Origin: Zelopaecilomyces penicillatus
Lineage: Eukaryota > Ascomycota > Sordariomycetes > Hypocreales > Pseudodiploosporaceae
DNA: 64,000 nt
Assembly: GCA_005765155.1 (NCBI GenBank)
Contig: VCCP01000002.1
Span: forward strand, 5,518,001 to 5,582,000
Direction of reading: 5' to 3'
The notes under the pieces were generated by a model that was not told the DNA's origin, ran no database searches, and was given only the letters and a program-made list of their open reading frames with translations. Each line of letters opens with the position of its first letter. Position 1 is the stretch's first letter. The position numbers and the translations under genes are program-made. Positions 1-11,533 of this stretch are shown here, one piece after another.

Positions 1-2469
1 ACACAACATCTGAGCTAGTCGTACCTAGAGCCTCTCCACATAGATTCTCTTCACCCCCTGCTTATCAACCCGGAGGATCGTCTCCCGGGCTCTTGCAGTC
101 TACAGCTGCCGGGGCAGCTCTCAAACAGAGGCATACTCACAATCTTGAAGTACCCAAACTTGCTCCAGGGCGGGGATCCAAAGATGGTTTGGACTTGGCA
201 CAAGCTAGTGGGCGGTTTTCCCCTACAATCACCACGGCAGGAGGTCGTCGCGCCTCGCTTAATTTGGCCCGGAGGACAACCCGATCTATGCAGTCAGATC
301 ATCCCCGCGATGAGATTGTACCTGACGAGGATGCCATACGCTGGGCTGAAGCGTACCGTCAAAAGAGAGCCAGTAAGCGGAGAAGAAAAGAAGAAGAGGA
401 TGATGACCGGGTTTTGGTGGGTACCAAGGTCGATGAGAGCCACGCCAACTGGGTCACGGCTTATAATATGTTGACGGGGATCCGAGTATCCGTCTCGAGA
501 ACAAACGCCAAGCTTGACCGGGAACTGACCAATGCGGATTTTGATGTTAAACAAAAGTCTACCTTTGACATGTAAGTCAAAAAAACATTCCTCCTTCTCA
601 GCAAGGTCATTGAGACGAAGACATGACTTGTGAACACTTTTTTTTTTCTAACTGTGAATATAGCACCGGTAATGAGTTGGTTCCCTCTGCCAAATATGAC
701 TTCAAATTCAAAGATTATGCCCCTTGGGTTTTCCGCCGACTGCGGTCTTCTTTCCGCCTTGATCCGGCAGACTATCTCATGTCGCTCACAGGCAAATATA
801 TCCTTTCTGAGCTGGGCTCACCTGGCAAAAGCGGGAGCTTTTTCTACTTCTCTAGAGATTACAAATACATCATCAAGACAATTCATCATGCGGAACATAA
901 ATTCTTACGAAAAATCCTTCGAGAATACTACGATCATGTTCAGCAAAACCCAAACACCCTCTTATCGCAGTTCTACGGACTTCATCGGGTCAAGATGCCA
1001 TACGGCAAGAAAATTCATTTTGTCGTCATGAACAACCTTTTTCCACCACACCGAGATATACATACAACTTTCGATTTGAAAGGTTCGACTATTGGTCGGG
1101 ACTATAGAGAAGATGATCTTGAGAAGAACCCGCGTGCAACGCTCAAGGATCTCAACTGGCTTCGGCGACAACGGAACTTGGAGCTTGGCATTCAAAAGAA
1201 GAAACTCTTTCTTGAGCAACTCGAAAAAGATGTAGTACTGCTCAAACGGTTGCAAATCATGGATTACTCTCTTCTAGTCGGTATACATGACCTTTCGCGC
1301 GGAAATGATGAGAACCTTCGTGACAAGACTCTCCAAGTGTTCAATCCTGGTGGTGAAAAACCCATGGAGGAGGACCTTCAAGCAACTCTTCTACGAACCC
1401 CTTCAAAGTTGGAGACTTATCGAAAAGCCAAAGAGTTAAGACAGATGGTCCGACTGGAAAGGCCGGTCCCCATGGGCCAAGCCACGGACAAGATGCCAGA
1501 CGAGCTGGGAGAGGACCACAGTCGTCGTGGTTTTGTCTTCAACCAAGATGATGGCGGCTTCAGAGCCACACATGAGAACAACGAGCCTGCCGAAGAAATT
1601 TATTATCTTGGAGTAATCGACTGCCTAACACATGTAAGTACTCCATCATTGCTCGACTTGAAGAGATGGTTATATTATGAATGATGCTAATCAATGCTCT
1701 TCAACAGTATGGGATAATCAAGAAGATTGAGCATTTCTGGAAAGGTCTATCCAGCGATCGAACCAAGATTTCAGCCCTGCCGCCAGACCAATACGGAAAC
1801 CGGTTTTACAACTTCGTTGAGGGAGTCACCATGTCTCCCGAGGAAGCCCGGAGAGAAGCGCAACGACGAGATGAGGCGATGCAAGCACAGGCCCAACAAG
1901 AGTCCGAAAGGGAAATGAACCGATCCAGCACGACTCCTGGCCATTCGATCCCACCTATGCCATGTCACCAACCACCCGCCCCGCCGGTCGGCCCGCGCTC
2001 ACCTGAAGCCCGGCAAGTGGTCGAGATGGCGGAGGAAGAAGCTCGTCGAACAGAACGCAACGGAGCATCAGAGAGTACGGTTCCAGAGCGAACACTGAAA
2101 ACTAGTATTTTGCCATCAGACACATGGGAATCGCAACACGAGCCCATTCTACCTGTTGTTAAAGAAGTGGGTGAAGGTAGTCGAGATGATGTAAATCACT
2201 GGTCTAGCTCGGAGTCCCCAGCAACCTTTAGTGGCTATGCGCCAGCACCAAGCCGAGCTCCTCCACCCACTCCACCGCACAGCCAACCTTGGCTGAAGCC
2301 TGATAGCTCAGACAGTGGTTACGGCGACAACAGCAACGGGACTTTGAGCCGGGACAATTCTCTCAAAGTGGTACGGCCGAAAGTCAGTAGAGAAAGCCTC
2401 AACAAAAACCTACCACCGCTCCCTAAAGGGGAGGAGACGAATGACAGTGGAATCCGGATGGTCTTTTAG
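1..2469 (+). CDS. MSS4: Phosphatidylinositol-4-phosphate 5-kinase, 5'-truncated by window edge
   Basis: This enzyme phosphorylates PI4P to PI(4,5)P2 at the plasma membrane and so controls actin, endocytosis and cell-wall signalling. The frame is open from base 3 without an initiator, so the N-terminus lies outside the window. Exons are about 3-571, 664-1633 and 1708-2469; both introns are GT-AG and the phases join cleanly, leaving 766 visible codons. The first exon encodes a low-complexity N-terminal region. The kinase domain follows, with the glycine-rich loop GSPGKSGSFFY (about 823-855), the lysine in YIIKTI, the FDLKGST motif (about 1070-1090) and the catalytic IMDYSLLVG (about 1257-1283). 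The second intron splits the segment ending ITDCLTH from YGIIKKIEHFWKG. That lysine pair belongs to the activation loop, which sets PI4P substrate choice in this family. The C-terminal tail is Pro/Ser rich and predicted disordered. Family assignment is secure; the symbol follows the single fungal orthologue. Confidence 0.95.
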
Positions 2470-3243
2470 GTCGTTGCCAAAGTAGTTCGTTACTCATCAA
2501 GAAGAAGGGAACAGGGGTTGATCCGATATCATGACAAGCACGGCGAAGCACAATCGGCAATGTACACAATCGGAGAACAGGTTACCAATTTTTTTTCTTT
2601 CTCTTTTATTTCACTTATGATTCCGCATGAAGAATGGGGAAGGGGCTCGGTGGAATATGCTGATTCGATGATTTCTCGACTTTGTTTGGCCACATAGCCC
2701 GCGTCTTGATTGGAGGGGGCTTGTTTGGTCCCAGACCACATCCGCATAATTTCTTTGGTTTTTTCTTTGTTTCAACGGGAGGCCTCTTCTTTGTCTCCTT
2801 TGTGTTGAGTGTAGACATGGTAAGGGGAACGGAAGTGCCGGAGTGGGCAGAAGAGGGGAGGGATACGGGGTAGAAGACTACCTTGCGAAGAAGGAGAGCG
2901 TGCAAAATACATGTGATGTGTTGTTCACCGGGAGAAAAGACATGGAAGATACCACCATTGATTGCATTAAAGCATATATTGTTCATTATTATCAGCCGGG
3001 TAGTTTTCTTTGTTCTCCTTTTTTCTTTTTCTTTTAGAAGACAATATTGCATTTCCATCATACTCCTTTGCTTCCCCATTATTGTGAGTTCTTATGATTA
3101 CGTTGGGCAGGCAATTGTGTGTGTCTTGAATAGCAATCAGTCCTGTCCACTCCGTTTACACTGCATTGTAAGAGAAATCGAAGGACTGATATTTGCATTT
3201 GCCTCGCCTGGCCTCCATCGAAGCTCGAACGAGCTTACCATCT
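2470..3243. other. Intergenic, 3' flank of MSS4
   Basis: This is the spacer between the kinase stop codon and the tRNA gene. It contains T-rich and C/T-rich stretches (for example 2588-2612 and 3008-3036), consistent with a 3' UTR and polyadenylation area. Open frames here are short, overlap on both strands and look accidental. I see no further gene. Confidence 0.5.
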
Positions 3244-3342
3244 GGGCGAATGGTTTAGTGGTATAATTTTCCCTTAGCATGAGATCAGCAACTAGCTGAT
3301 CAAGACTGGGAAAGGTCCAGGGTTCGATTCCCTGTTCGTCCA
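3244..3342 (+). tRNA. tRNA-Ala(AGC) with a 27-nt intron
   Basis: The acceptor stem GGGCGAA (3244-3250) pairs with TTCGTCC (3335-3341), followed by discriminator A at 3342. The third pair is G3:U70, the classical alanine identity element. The anticodon arm has stem TTCCC/GGGAA, and anticodon AGC lies at 3276-3278. The intron (3280-3306) starts after the base 3' of the anticodon, the canonical eukaryotic site. Removing it leaves a 72-nt mature tRNA. The intron forms its own hairpin, GATCAGC (3283-3289) with GCTGATC (3295-3301) around a 5-nt loop. The D-arm (GGTTTAGTGGTA) and T-arm (GGGTTCGATTCCC) carry the internal A and B boxes of the RNA polymerase III promoter. The arm lengths exclude Ser and Leu tRNAs, which have a long variable arm. 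Confidence 0.94.
3280..3306 (+). other. tRNA-Ala intron
   Basis: This 27-nt intron sits one base 3' of the AGC anticodon. It contains a perfect 7-bp inverted repeat around a 5-nt loop, so it can stack as a hairpin on the anticodon arm, as expected for a substrate of the tRNA splicing endonuclease. The exact 5' and 3' cuts are inferred from the Ala anticodon-loop consensus. Confidence 0.85.
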
Positions 3343-3352
3343 TTTCTTTTTG
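3343..3352 (+). terminator. RNA polymerase III terminator of tRNA-Ala
   Basis: A T-rich run (TTTC followed by five T) starts directly after the discriminator base. This is a typical Pol III stop signal. Confidence 0.75.
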
Positions 3353-3856
3353 GCGTTGTTCACTATTATGTTGGTGCAATTGAAGAGAAAAAAGAGCGAG
3401 TTATTTTTTGGGGTGTGGGTAGAAATTGACTAAGGTCTGAGTTCGATTCCATCCGCGGGTTCTTGCCGATTGGTGGTCGGTGATGGTTTGGGATTGCCGA
3501 AGACTTTCTGTACTGCAAGGGAGGTGGTTGCGGGCGCTGTTTGCAAGTCTTACCTAGCTCGCTACGTAGGTATGAATATTTTTGCGTCATGACTAGTGAT
3601 TTATCGATGGATTCTTCTTCACATTGGGCAAGGCTTTAATATATATGTGTATGAGCTGGATTGTCTTGTCCAAAGCCCTTCGGCTGCCCTCGGTCAAGGT
3701 GGAGAGCTAGTAATGATACATATAGTTATAGAACAAAAAAAAAACATGATCTCGTCCCTTTCTCGTGTTTTACATATTCGCTTTGACTTCCTCATCCTCG
3801 GGCCTGCTAACACCGTCATTTGGGGTCACTCGCCCTCCTCATGATACAATATCGAA
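3353..3856. other. Intergenic between tRNA-Ala and COA6
   Basis: No gene is supported. A T-arm-like string sits at 3433-3450 without the rest of a tRNA (see findings). The remainder is AT-rich 3' flank of the minus-strand COA6 gene. Confidence 0.5.
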
Positions 3857-4279
3857 TCAGCTCGTTCTCTTCTTGTCTAACATATCCTGAATTTCCTCCC
3901 TGCTCTTTGGCGCCGGCTTAGCCCCCGCACCGCTAGCCTCGGGGGCAAAACTCGTAGTGACTTCCATCTCATGGGCGCCCTGGCGGCGAAGCTCGTCGAG
4001 GCGTTGGCGCTTCTGGATGTCGGCGACCCGCCACTGCTTGAAGTACTTGACCCAGGCAGCGGCGCAGTCGCGCTCAAAGTCGGCCGTCTGCTGAGGACAG
4101 ACGCGGGCGGTGGCCGCTGGGTCCTTGGCGGCGTCGAGTATGTTGTTCGCGTCGAGACAGGCGAAGTAGGCATCGCGGGCGGCCCAGCAGACGGTGCGTT
4201 CCTGGCGAGTGGGGATGGCGGTGCCGCTGCGGACAGCGTCGGCGCGGGTGTCACCGCCGGAGAACGGGAGCCAGCCCAT
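3857..4279 (-). CDS. COA6: Cytochrome c oxidase assembly factor 6-like, twin CX9C/CX10C protein
   Basis: The product is a 140-residue, intronless protein. COA6 family members act in the mitochondrial intermembrane space and help deliver copper to the CuA site of cytochrome oxidase subunit 2. The diagnostic pattern is present: C31 and C41 make a CX9C pair and C61 and C72 a CX10C pair, within a CHCH-like helical hairpin (CWAARDAYFAC and CPQQTADFERDC). The AARDAYFACLD segment is typical of COA6. The charged C-terminal tail after about residue 90 is longer than in animal COA6 and looks disordered. There is no presequence, as expected for MIA40-imported proteins. The start at 4279 is the only in-frame ATG before the motif. 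SYS1 is divergent from it across a 1.4 kb gap. Confidence 0.88.
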   Translation of the reverse strand: MGWLPFSGGDTRADAVRSGTAIPTRQERTVCWAARDAYFACLDANNILDAAKDPAATARVCPQQTADFERDCAAAWVKYFKQWRVADIQKRQRLDELRRQGAHEMEVTTSFAPEASGAGAKPAPKSREEIQDMLDKKRTS

Positions 4280-5698
4280 GATAAATGGATGATTTTGGTA
4301 GTGATTGAAATTTGGTTGCCTGATTTGCAGTTCGCCCGGCTTTGGTTTGAGGGAAGCTGTCCGGCTGGGGGAGCAGCGGTTGGAGAACTTTTTGATCGAC
4401 TGAGTAGAGCACAGTGGTAGTAGGCAAGAGCCTTTCTTTTAGGTTTCTTATTGTTCTTTTAGATCGTAGTTGTCGTAGTATACGTCCGCGGTCGTGGAAT
4501 ACAAATGACTTAAGAAATCGGCAGCCAATTGAGCTTGGAGCTTGTCCCGGAGGCGGTTATTGAAGATTGAAAATGGCGACCTGTGGGATGGAGGTGTTGG
4601 AGCTGCTTGAATTGATTACGTAGAGACCCAAGGCCCGGTACTCGGAACCCGGACGACAAGAGCTCTGGCCAATGAGGTAACGAGGATTGAACGAAATGCG
4701 CCAACATCACCAGTAAGTAGAGGTACTCGATTGTCTCGCTAATGACCAGCTTTGCTTTGTTTCAAGGAGACAAATGAACACATTTTCAAGTTAGAAAACT
4801 ACACATGGCCAATTTTACACCACGTTTATACAATACTTAGAACATGGCAAGAGTTCCGTTGTCGCTCTAACTCTAACTTGGGATGATGAATGTCTGTCAG
4901 CGACCAAGGTGCTGGGCATGACGCTATGTGTTAAATTCCATCCTACATAACATAGGCTTGTCTCTATTAAAATTTAAAACTACCATCGAATATCTATGAA
5001 CAAGTTGATTACTTAATGCATTTAATATCCAAGATGAAGAGTTTACTTTTACCAGCAGCCATGTGACAGACAGCCATTGCTCGACAACCCATCACGTGTG
5101 CCTGCGTTAGTCCCTTGACCCCAAGCTGTCTGTTCTACCCAGAAAATGTATTATGTCAGCCCAATCAATGCATGCAAGGTTGCCAACGTCCCCTGACGCA
5201 TGCTCAAGCCTCCAACACTCTTCGCCTCATCCATCCCCATCATCCCGTCTAACGGGCCTTTCCTGCTCTGCGCTTTCTCAACTCTGGCACTGAAACCCGC
5301 CAGGCCTCCCAGACTTTCTGCTGGTGTTTCCTCATCTTCGGTTGCAGCTTCGGAGAGTAAAACCAAGCTCTGTATTACTTTCAGAGACTTGTATCCTGTT
5401 TATCTCTCGAGTTCCTTTTTCTCTCTCTATTTTAGTCTCGTTGCTATCAGGCATCAGGGGATGCGCCGACATCTTGCCAATCAGCGATAGCTCTTTCTGG
5501 ACTCCCTCCGCTTCGGCTTCTCATTCTCGCTATCAACGCTTCAATCTTTTCTTCACAACACATCACTCGCCCCGTTCTCAAGCTCTCATCTTTGCGCTTC
5601 TCGTCGCGCCTTTCACCTTCCAAAATCTCGATTTCGATCCGATAGCTTCCACCAATACTCTCCACTCTTTTTTCGCGAAATCTTACTTCGTATTCACC
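4280..5698. promoter_or_regulatory. Divergent intergenic region COA6/SYS1
   Basis: This 1.4 kb interval separates two divergent genes and must contain both promoters. The SYS1-proximal part (about 5380-5698) is rich in C and T with few purines, the usual composition of a fungal 5' UTR. An in-frame open stretch runs upstream of the SYS1 start, but it has no homology that I recognise. No other gene is visible. Confidence 0.5.
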
Positions 5699-6466
5699 AT
5701 GCCTCGACGACGCAGACCACCACGCGCTGGTGCACTCACCGAGCTGCCTCCCCTGAAAATCGCTTCTCAGATCGCTGCGTTGCAGGCAGTGTATTACCTC
5801 GCCGCGCTCATCCTGATGGTCTTCACTACGCTTGTTGCTGGCATCCCCTTTAGCTTGGACCTCGTCTTGGGTTGGGAACGTGTTCGTGGCGATACTACAC
5901 AGGGTTGGCTTATGGCTTTTGTCTGGATTCTGGACGGAGGACTCGTCATGTAAGTTTACCTCGCCACTCCGCTCACTGTCTGCTCTTCCTCTCGGACAAC
6001 AGACGCCAGCAACCATTTCGGTACTAATAATATCTTGCCCATTAGGTCTGTCGCAATCGTCGTTTTCATCGCGCGCAGCAAGCTCGTACCCGACTTTGCT
6101 CTCACGGTCCACTTCCTCCACTTGGTATTCACGACACTGTACACGCACTCTCTCCCCCGGAACTCCATGTGGTGGGCCACCATGCTTAGCTCGGCGGCCC
6201 TATCAGTTGGCTTGGGCGTATGGGGCAGTCGTTACCGCGAGCTTCAGCCCGTCTACTTTTTCGGCGGCAGAATTCTTGGGTCCGGCACCGCTACAACCTC
6301 TACGAATGGTGGAAGCAACGGTGGTGCTAGGCGGGATAATGTGTCACATGAAGCCAGTGAAGACATGGATGCGGAGGATGGTGATATTTCCCTCGGGAGA
6401 GGCAAGGGGCTCGGTCGGGATGGGCAAGGCCAGTATGAAATGGTTCAGATGAAGTCAGCGGCATGA
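5699..6466 (+). CDS. SYS1: SYS1 Golgi membrane protein
   Basis: This is a 223-residue multi-pass membrane protein. In the SYS1 family it acts at the trans-Golgi as the receptor for the Arf-like GTPase Arl3/ARFRP1, upstream of Arl1 and GRIP-domain golgins. Exons are 5699-5949 and 6046-6466, joined across a 96-nt GT-AG intron with a CTAAT-type branch site near 6024. Four hydrophobic segments are visible: about residues 28-48 (AVYYLAALILMVFTTLVAGIP), 66-95 across the splice site, 104-125 and 130-147. The family segments KIASQIAALQAVYYLAAL and LHLVFTTLYTHSLPRNSMWW are recognisable. The cytosolic C-terminal tail is Gly/Ser rich and acidic. The upstream frame is open to 5324 but reads as 5' UTR composition, so I take the ATG at 5699 (MPRRRRPPRAGAL). 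Confidence 0.92.
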
Positions 6467-7089
6467 AGTTGTCGAGAACGGAACTCGCAAGAACCTTTAC
6501 TAGAATAGCGTGCATTGCTTTGGCGTTTGGACTTTTGGGGGTGCTCCTTATCATACTTGGAAAACAGGCCAAGCAGGATAAATTCGGTTTAATACTCATT
6601 GTACTTCTATCGTAACGAGTGACAGGAAACAGGATTAGACGGACAACGGCTATTACCCCTTTTGGAGGAGGGGGGCGAATCATGTATTAATACACACCTC
6701 ACGTTGGCACGAGACTTAAATATTAGATATGCTGCTGTGGCGCAAGTAACATGGTATTGCTATCGTATACAATGTGGTTATATGGTTTTCTTCCCATGCC
6801 CGCCATCTAGCTCGCTTGTAAACCCATCTATCATTGATACTTCGGGTTCTATGAGACTATTCATTCAGGTCTCATCGCAAGTCACCATCTAAAAGTACAA
6901 ACGCATCACCATCCTCAGTTTGCCCCATCTTTCCATATCTTCTCTCCTTTACACCAAAAACCTTGGTGTCCTAGTTTGGGAGCTGAACCAAATGCAGATG
7001 ACGAACAAACCCAATCCCTATGCTCAGGACTTCACACCACAAGCCTGTGGTGGTTTTTTTTCTTCTTCAGACTTTCGTTCTGTTTCCCA
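6467..7089. other. Intergenic between convergent SYS1 and CFT2
   Basis: This stretch lies between two converging 3' ends. I see no gene in it; T-rich stretches fit overlapping 3' UTRs. Confidence 0.5.
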
Positions 7090-10046
7090 TTATGCGCCAG
7101 CCACAACGGCCAAGTTGTCGTAAATGGCTCTCTTGACTTCATACAACGTGCTCCTGCGGCCACCGAGCGGTAGCCCCACGCTCTCGACCTCGATGCGGCC
7201 CTCGGCCGTCTTGCGGACTGCGACGGCCCCGTCTACGACAAGTGTGCCTTCACCACGGAACTCGGCTGAGTGACCGCCGCTCTGCATCGCGCGCCGTAGG
7301 TCTGCCAGACGTAGGTCGCCAACGTGCAAAGAGTGTGCTGCAGACCGCGCAGCGGAGATGAGATTCGCAGGGAGAACGTCGAGCGTTGGCATGGCCGCAG
7401 TGTTGGCGGCGTTGGTGAGGGAGACGGCCGTGGATGCTGTCGACGGCGATGGCTCCGTCTTCTGTCGCTTGTTGGCGGCATCCTCGTCGGATCCTTGAGC
7501 TGCAGATAGGACTGCAGCGAGGAGCTGTCCAGTGATGGTCACGATGCCTAGGCCGCGAACGTTTTGCCACTTGAGCTTCTTGACTAGGGGGTCGGCAAGC
7601 TTGACGACCCAAGCGTTTGTGTCCATGCTCGCGTCGACCCAGCCGCCTACTTCAGGCGTGAACACATCCACAGACCGATCTCCCTCTGTACCCAGCGCTG
7701 CACGGCAATCGTCTGCCAGCGCCAACGTCTCCTCTCGTGAGCCACCGACAAGAATCAGCTTGCGCGGCTGGATGAGTGGGATGAGCATGTTAAGACTGCG
7801 CTTGTCATGTAGTCCGCTGAAGTCAACCATGGCAATGCGCAAGTTTGTCACAACCTTCTCCGTATCGTACACCAGCTTGCATGGGCCGCTCAGCTCCTCT
7901 TCTGGCTCAACATCCTCCACGGTATCCAACTCGTCTACAGCGGCCCCGTCTGACATGCCTGGCCCCATGCCGTCCGCATCATCCGCTGACTGTGCTCTGT
8001 TCATATGTGGCCGTTTACCTGAACCAGGCTTGTTAACATCATCCCATTTGCGTTTCTTGCCTAGATTGCCGTCATCTGCAGCCATTGCGGTGTTATCGGC
8101 GTTGTCATCTTCCTTCTCCTCGGCCCTGAGGTAGTCTTCAGGACGAATCAACTCGCCAAAGTCATCCGTCCTTTTTCTGCGTATAGCCATAGGAAACGAT
8201 CGCTCTCTGCCCTTCTTGCCTCGTGAGTCAAAATCGTATACACCCTTCTTCTTGATTAAAATGTTGATGCCAAGATCTTCATCCCTGAGTACGACATTCT
8301 TGCGGCCTGCCTGTCCCATCGTGGCAGAGACAGTTAAGGCTTTACCCTGTTGCTCACCATCGTCATCTTCTGAATCAGACGAGGATTCGGAAGAAGCATC
8401 GTCCACATCTGCAGTTGTCTCTAGTGCCGCCACCCCACCTGCCTGTTGGGTTGCTTGCAATTGTCTTTGCGTGGCAAGCCACTGTTGATAGACGGTGAGT
8501 TCGTCGCCATCGAGGGCCTCACGACGAGCATCTCGGACTTCTAGCTCTCGGCCGCCACTGTATACCAGCTCAAGATTGTCGCCACTGCTGGTTTGCTCCG
8601 TAGACACGCCGTCTTTCCGCTCCTTCCACCACTCCCACAAAGTCCTCGCTATAGAGGGGGTATCATCCTTTGCCATCCCGGGGCGGTCAGTCAGGATGAC
8701 CAGGTTCCTAGAGTCCTTCGCTAGCCCCTTCACCAAATCCTTAGAGAAACCCCAATCCATACTAGCATCACTTGCAAGAATTACACGACCTTGTGTCTCT
8801 ATGTTCTCACTGTCGCGGCTTAACAGCTTCGTAATCTGCGCCTTCCGCTCCAGTAGTCGCAAATATTTGAAGTCGAATGGACCACCATCCTTCTTTTCAC
8901 TAGCCCCATTCACTTTTCGCTGTCCCTCAGCATAGGCCTCAAACTCCTGGACGATGTTGTTATCCATCCACTCCAGCATGCTTCGGGCATACCGCATGGT
9001 ACTCGACACATTCCTTCCCGCAAGATACAGCTTGGCAGACTTCAAAACACTATCCTTTTCCGCAGCATCGATTCTCCAGGCATGCTCAAGAAGATATGAC
9101 ATTTCCAGCACTCTGGCACTTGAATCTACTGGAATAAGGACGGTTCCTCCACGAGTCACGCAGTGTTTGATCAGCTCAACCAGATGCTCGTCTCGTTTAG
9201 CACGGCCTCCGGACTGCGCATTTTTATCAGCGCCACGACTACTGCAGATCAGAGCAGTAGGCTTGCGCAATTGTTCAATTACTTCGGCGCCACCTCCTCC
9301 AGCGCCTCCAAGCCAGGCTGCGCCTGCAAACACATTTTCACGGGCTTGGTTCCAGTCCACAGCGTACACAATCGACTCTAATCCATGTTGAATATGCCAT
9401 ATCGTGCCACCGAGTGTGTGACCAGAGTTATATGCCGTAATAGTAAGCCCATTAAGTGGCGGTGAGAACGGTGAAGCTAGGGGTTGATGAGGTTGAGAGT
9501 ATTTGAGCGGCTGGATTAGGGAGAAGTATCGAGCAATCTCATCAGGGGTAGGGGACTGCAGTAGAAGATTTTGAGCCGTTGATGCCGTTTGGGCAAATGC
9601 GTATGCAGTCTCGGAGAGCGAACTCTGGCGAATGGTTGTCGCAGCTGCTGGAGTCGAAGAATAGAAGTCCTGTGTCAAGGTCCGCCCCAGGTCAATAACT
9701 GGTCGTGTCGCATAGACGGGGATGCGCGTGAAGAGAGCGAGATTTTTGCAGCAATGTGTGTATGCCGCCAGATGCGATACCGTCGCATGTGTAAGGAGAA
9801 TCAGGGAGAGTGTCGGGACCTGTCTATAGAAGCTACGTTAGACGCCTTTTTTTATATTTGATCCCCTCTATTAACTCTCCACGGTCTGATCAGAACTTAC
9901 TTTTCAAGCTCCTCCAGTTTCTGGCTATCAAATGACTCATCCCAGCCCAGGTCCACCAGTATCTTCACGCCTCCATCCAACTCAAGAAGTGATTGCGAGG
10001 CGGTTGACTCGGACAGAGCACCCTGAAGGGGGCAGAAAGTGAACAT
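7090..10046 (-). CDS. CFT2: Cleavage and polyadenylation factor subunit 2 (CPSF100/Cft2)
   Basis: The product is a 959-residue subunit of the pre-mRNA 3'-end cleavage and polyadenylation factor in the nucleus. It is the catalytically inactive partner of the CPSF73/Ysh1 endonuclease. Exons are 10046-9901 and 9823-7090. The acceptor at 9824-9825, not the nearer AG at 9820-9821, keeps the frame and gives ...LEKQVPTLSLILLTHATVSHL. The N-terminal metallo-beta-lactamase/beta-CASP module starts MFTFCPLQG. The zinc-binding HxHxDH motif of active members is reduced to HATVSH near residues 61-66, as expected for CPSF100. The beta-CASP part includes the GRNVSSTMRYARSMLEWMD segment. A Ser/Asp/Glu-rich insert (about 8340-8410) and a basic acidic linker interrupt the domain, as in other fungal Cft2 proteins. 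The C-terminal domain continues to the stop at 7090. Several long antisense frames over this gene are shadows. Confidence 0.95.
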
Positions 10047-11533
10047 TTTGCGTATCCTAATGCGGTCGCAATGGATCAATCATATCCTCACAGCATCTTC
10101 TCGAGGTTGTAATTTGCACAGAAACTGTAGCGCTGGAACAGAGGTCGCAAATGATGCACGTGGGGTTTTCTCAGCGTGTGTCAACTCTCGCGCACCAAAG
10201 AAAGACGAGCGCGTCGATGATCCTGGCTAAAATTCGGACCAATGTGACGATGATGCTCCCAAGTCCGCGACAGCTAGGGTGTTGATTACAGGTCTCACCT
10301 AACCCAGCGACGTAGCGGAACCCGGTGCAATGATGATGCGGTTTCTTCTAACATGCACACTGAATACCTACACACATTGCCAAGTTGTACTTGTGATCTA
10401 CACATTCCACATAATTTTGTTCGAGTTGTTGTCTATACTCTAGTAAACACATCTTGTTTCTCAGAAATCTATAATCCTTTCGAAAAATCATATCAATCAG
10501 CGTAGCCCTTACGGCAAAGTCTAGTCAAGGAATAAAGCGCGCTACAAAATGATCGTGAAACAAGTATCGAATGCTTCGTCCATTGAGATCCGGTCCCACG
10601 AGAAGACCGATACAAAACACCAAGCTATAGTGGCCTTTTTTTTTTTCGGAAAAGGAAACCTCGTAATTATACTAGCAAGAAAATCATACTATTCATAATT
10701 ATTCTTTTTTTAGTTGGTCGCTTCAGTTCCATCAATTAGCACCTCATGGGGTGGGTGCACAGCCCTCGGCATCTTCAAGCCGCGTACGTGTAGGGCTGCG
10801 TACTTCGTGATGACGCGGCCCGTCCACGACACTTGGGCGAGAGAATTAAGAAAAAGACAAACACGAGTCCCTACACGCTGCGCAGCACACCAAGGGCAAA
10901 ATAGTGGCTCTGTCGTAACCCTCAGGGTGCTCGCCCGCACAATCCCTGTACTGGTGCAGCACTGGAACCGGCAACATCTCTTCCTGACTCAAAAGTTGAG
11001 GGATATTGGTGCTACCGGCGCCTCAAGCGTCATGATGTAGCTTACGATGAGACCATTTCCTATCAGAGCCAGGTGAGAAGAGTCCAAGCCTGCCACATTG
11101 ATTCTTCTACATGGTTTCTTTTATTTAAACTTAAAGATGATATCACAGAAAAGCAAATCGCGACAAGACAGGATATGAGGAGCACACATATTCATTAGTG
11201 TCTGACAACTGACTATGTACAAGAACAATTGAATAATTCATGGCGGACCTGCCAAATTTTGCCTCTCCCAGTAGCTATTCTCAATCCCAATTCTTCAACT
11301 TGTTCATCAAACATGATGAACTATGCCTAAACGCCAAGATATACTTCATAACCCAATATGACCTGTCGTGTCTTATTCCAAACCAACGCCAATGCAATGC
11401 AAAACAGAAAATCAAAGTTAAGGTAAATACAGAGAAGAAAATGAAGATAGGGATACGGTCCAGACTATGCGAGACACTGGAGCACCAACCAGTATCTGAC
11501 TTGGACAGTCCCGTCGCCCTAAAATGTACTCTT
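10047..11533. other. Intergenic: CFT2 promoter and 3' flank of the WOPR gene
   Basis: About 1.5 kb separates the CFT2 start codon from the stop of the next minus-strand gene. It carries a short poly-T (10638-10648) and AT-rich stretches. I see no coding sequence or RNA gene. Confidence 0.45.

Noticed and set aside
5447..6148. 233-codon frame on the minus strand over SYS1
   Set aside because: It is antisense to a well-supported spliced gene and has no family feature; it crosses the SYS1 intron without regard to splice signals.
7532..8134. 200-codon plus-strand Ser-rich frame inside CFT2
   Set aside because: A shadow of the CFT2 coding strand; its Ser/Leu richness mirrors acidic and Asp-rich codons on the other strand.
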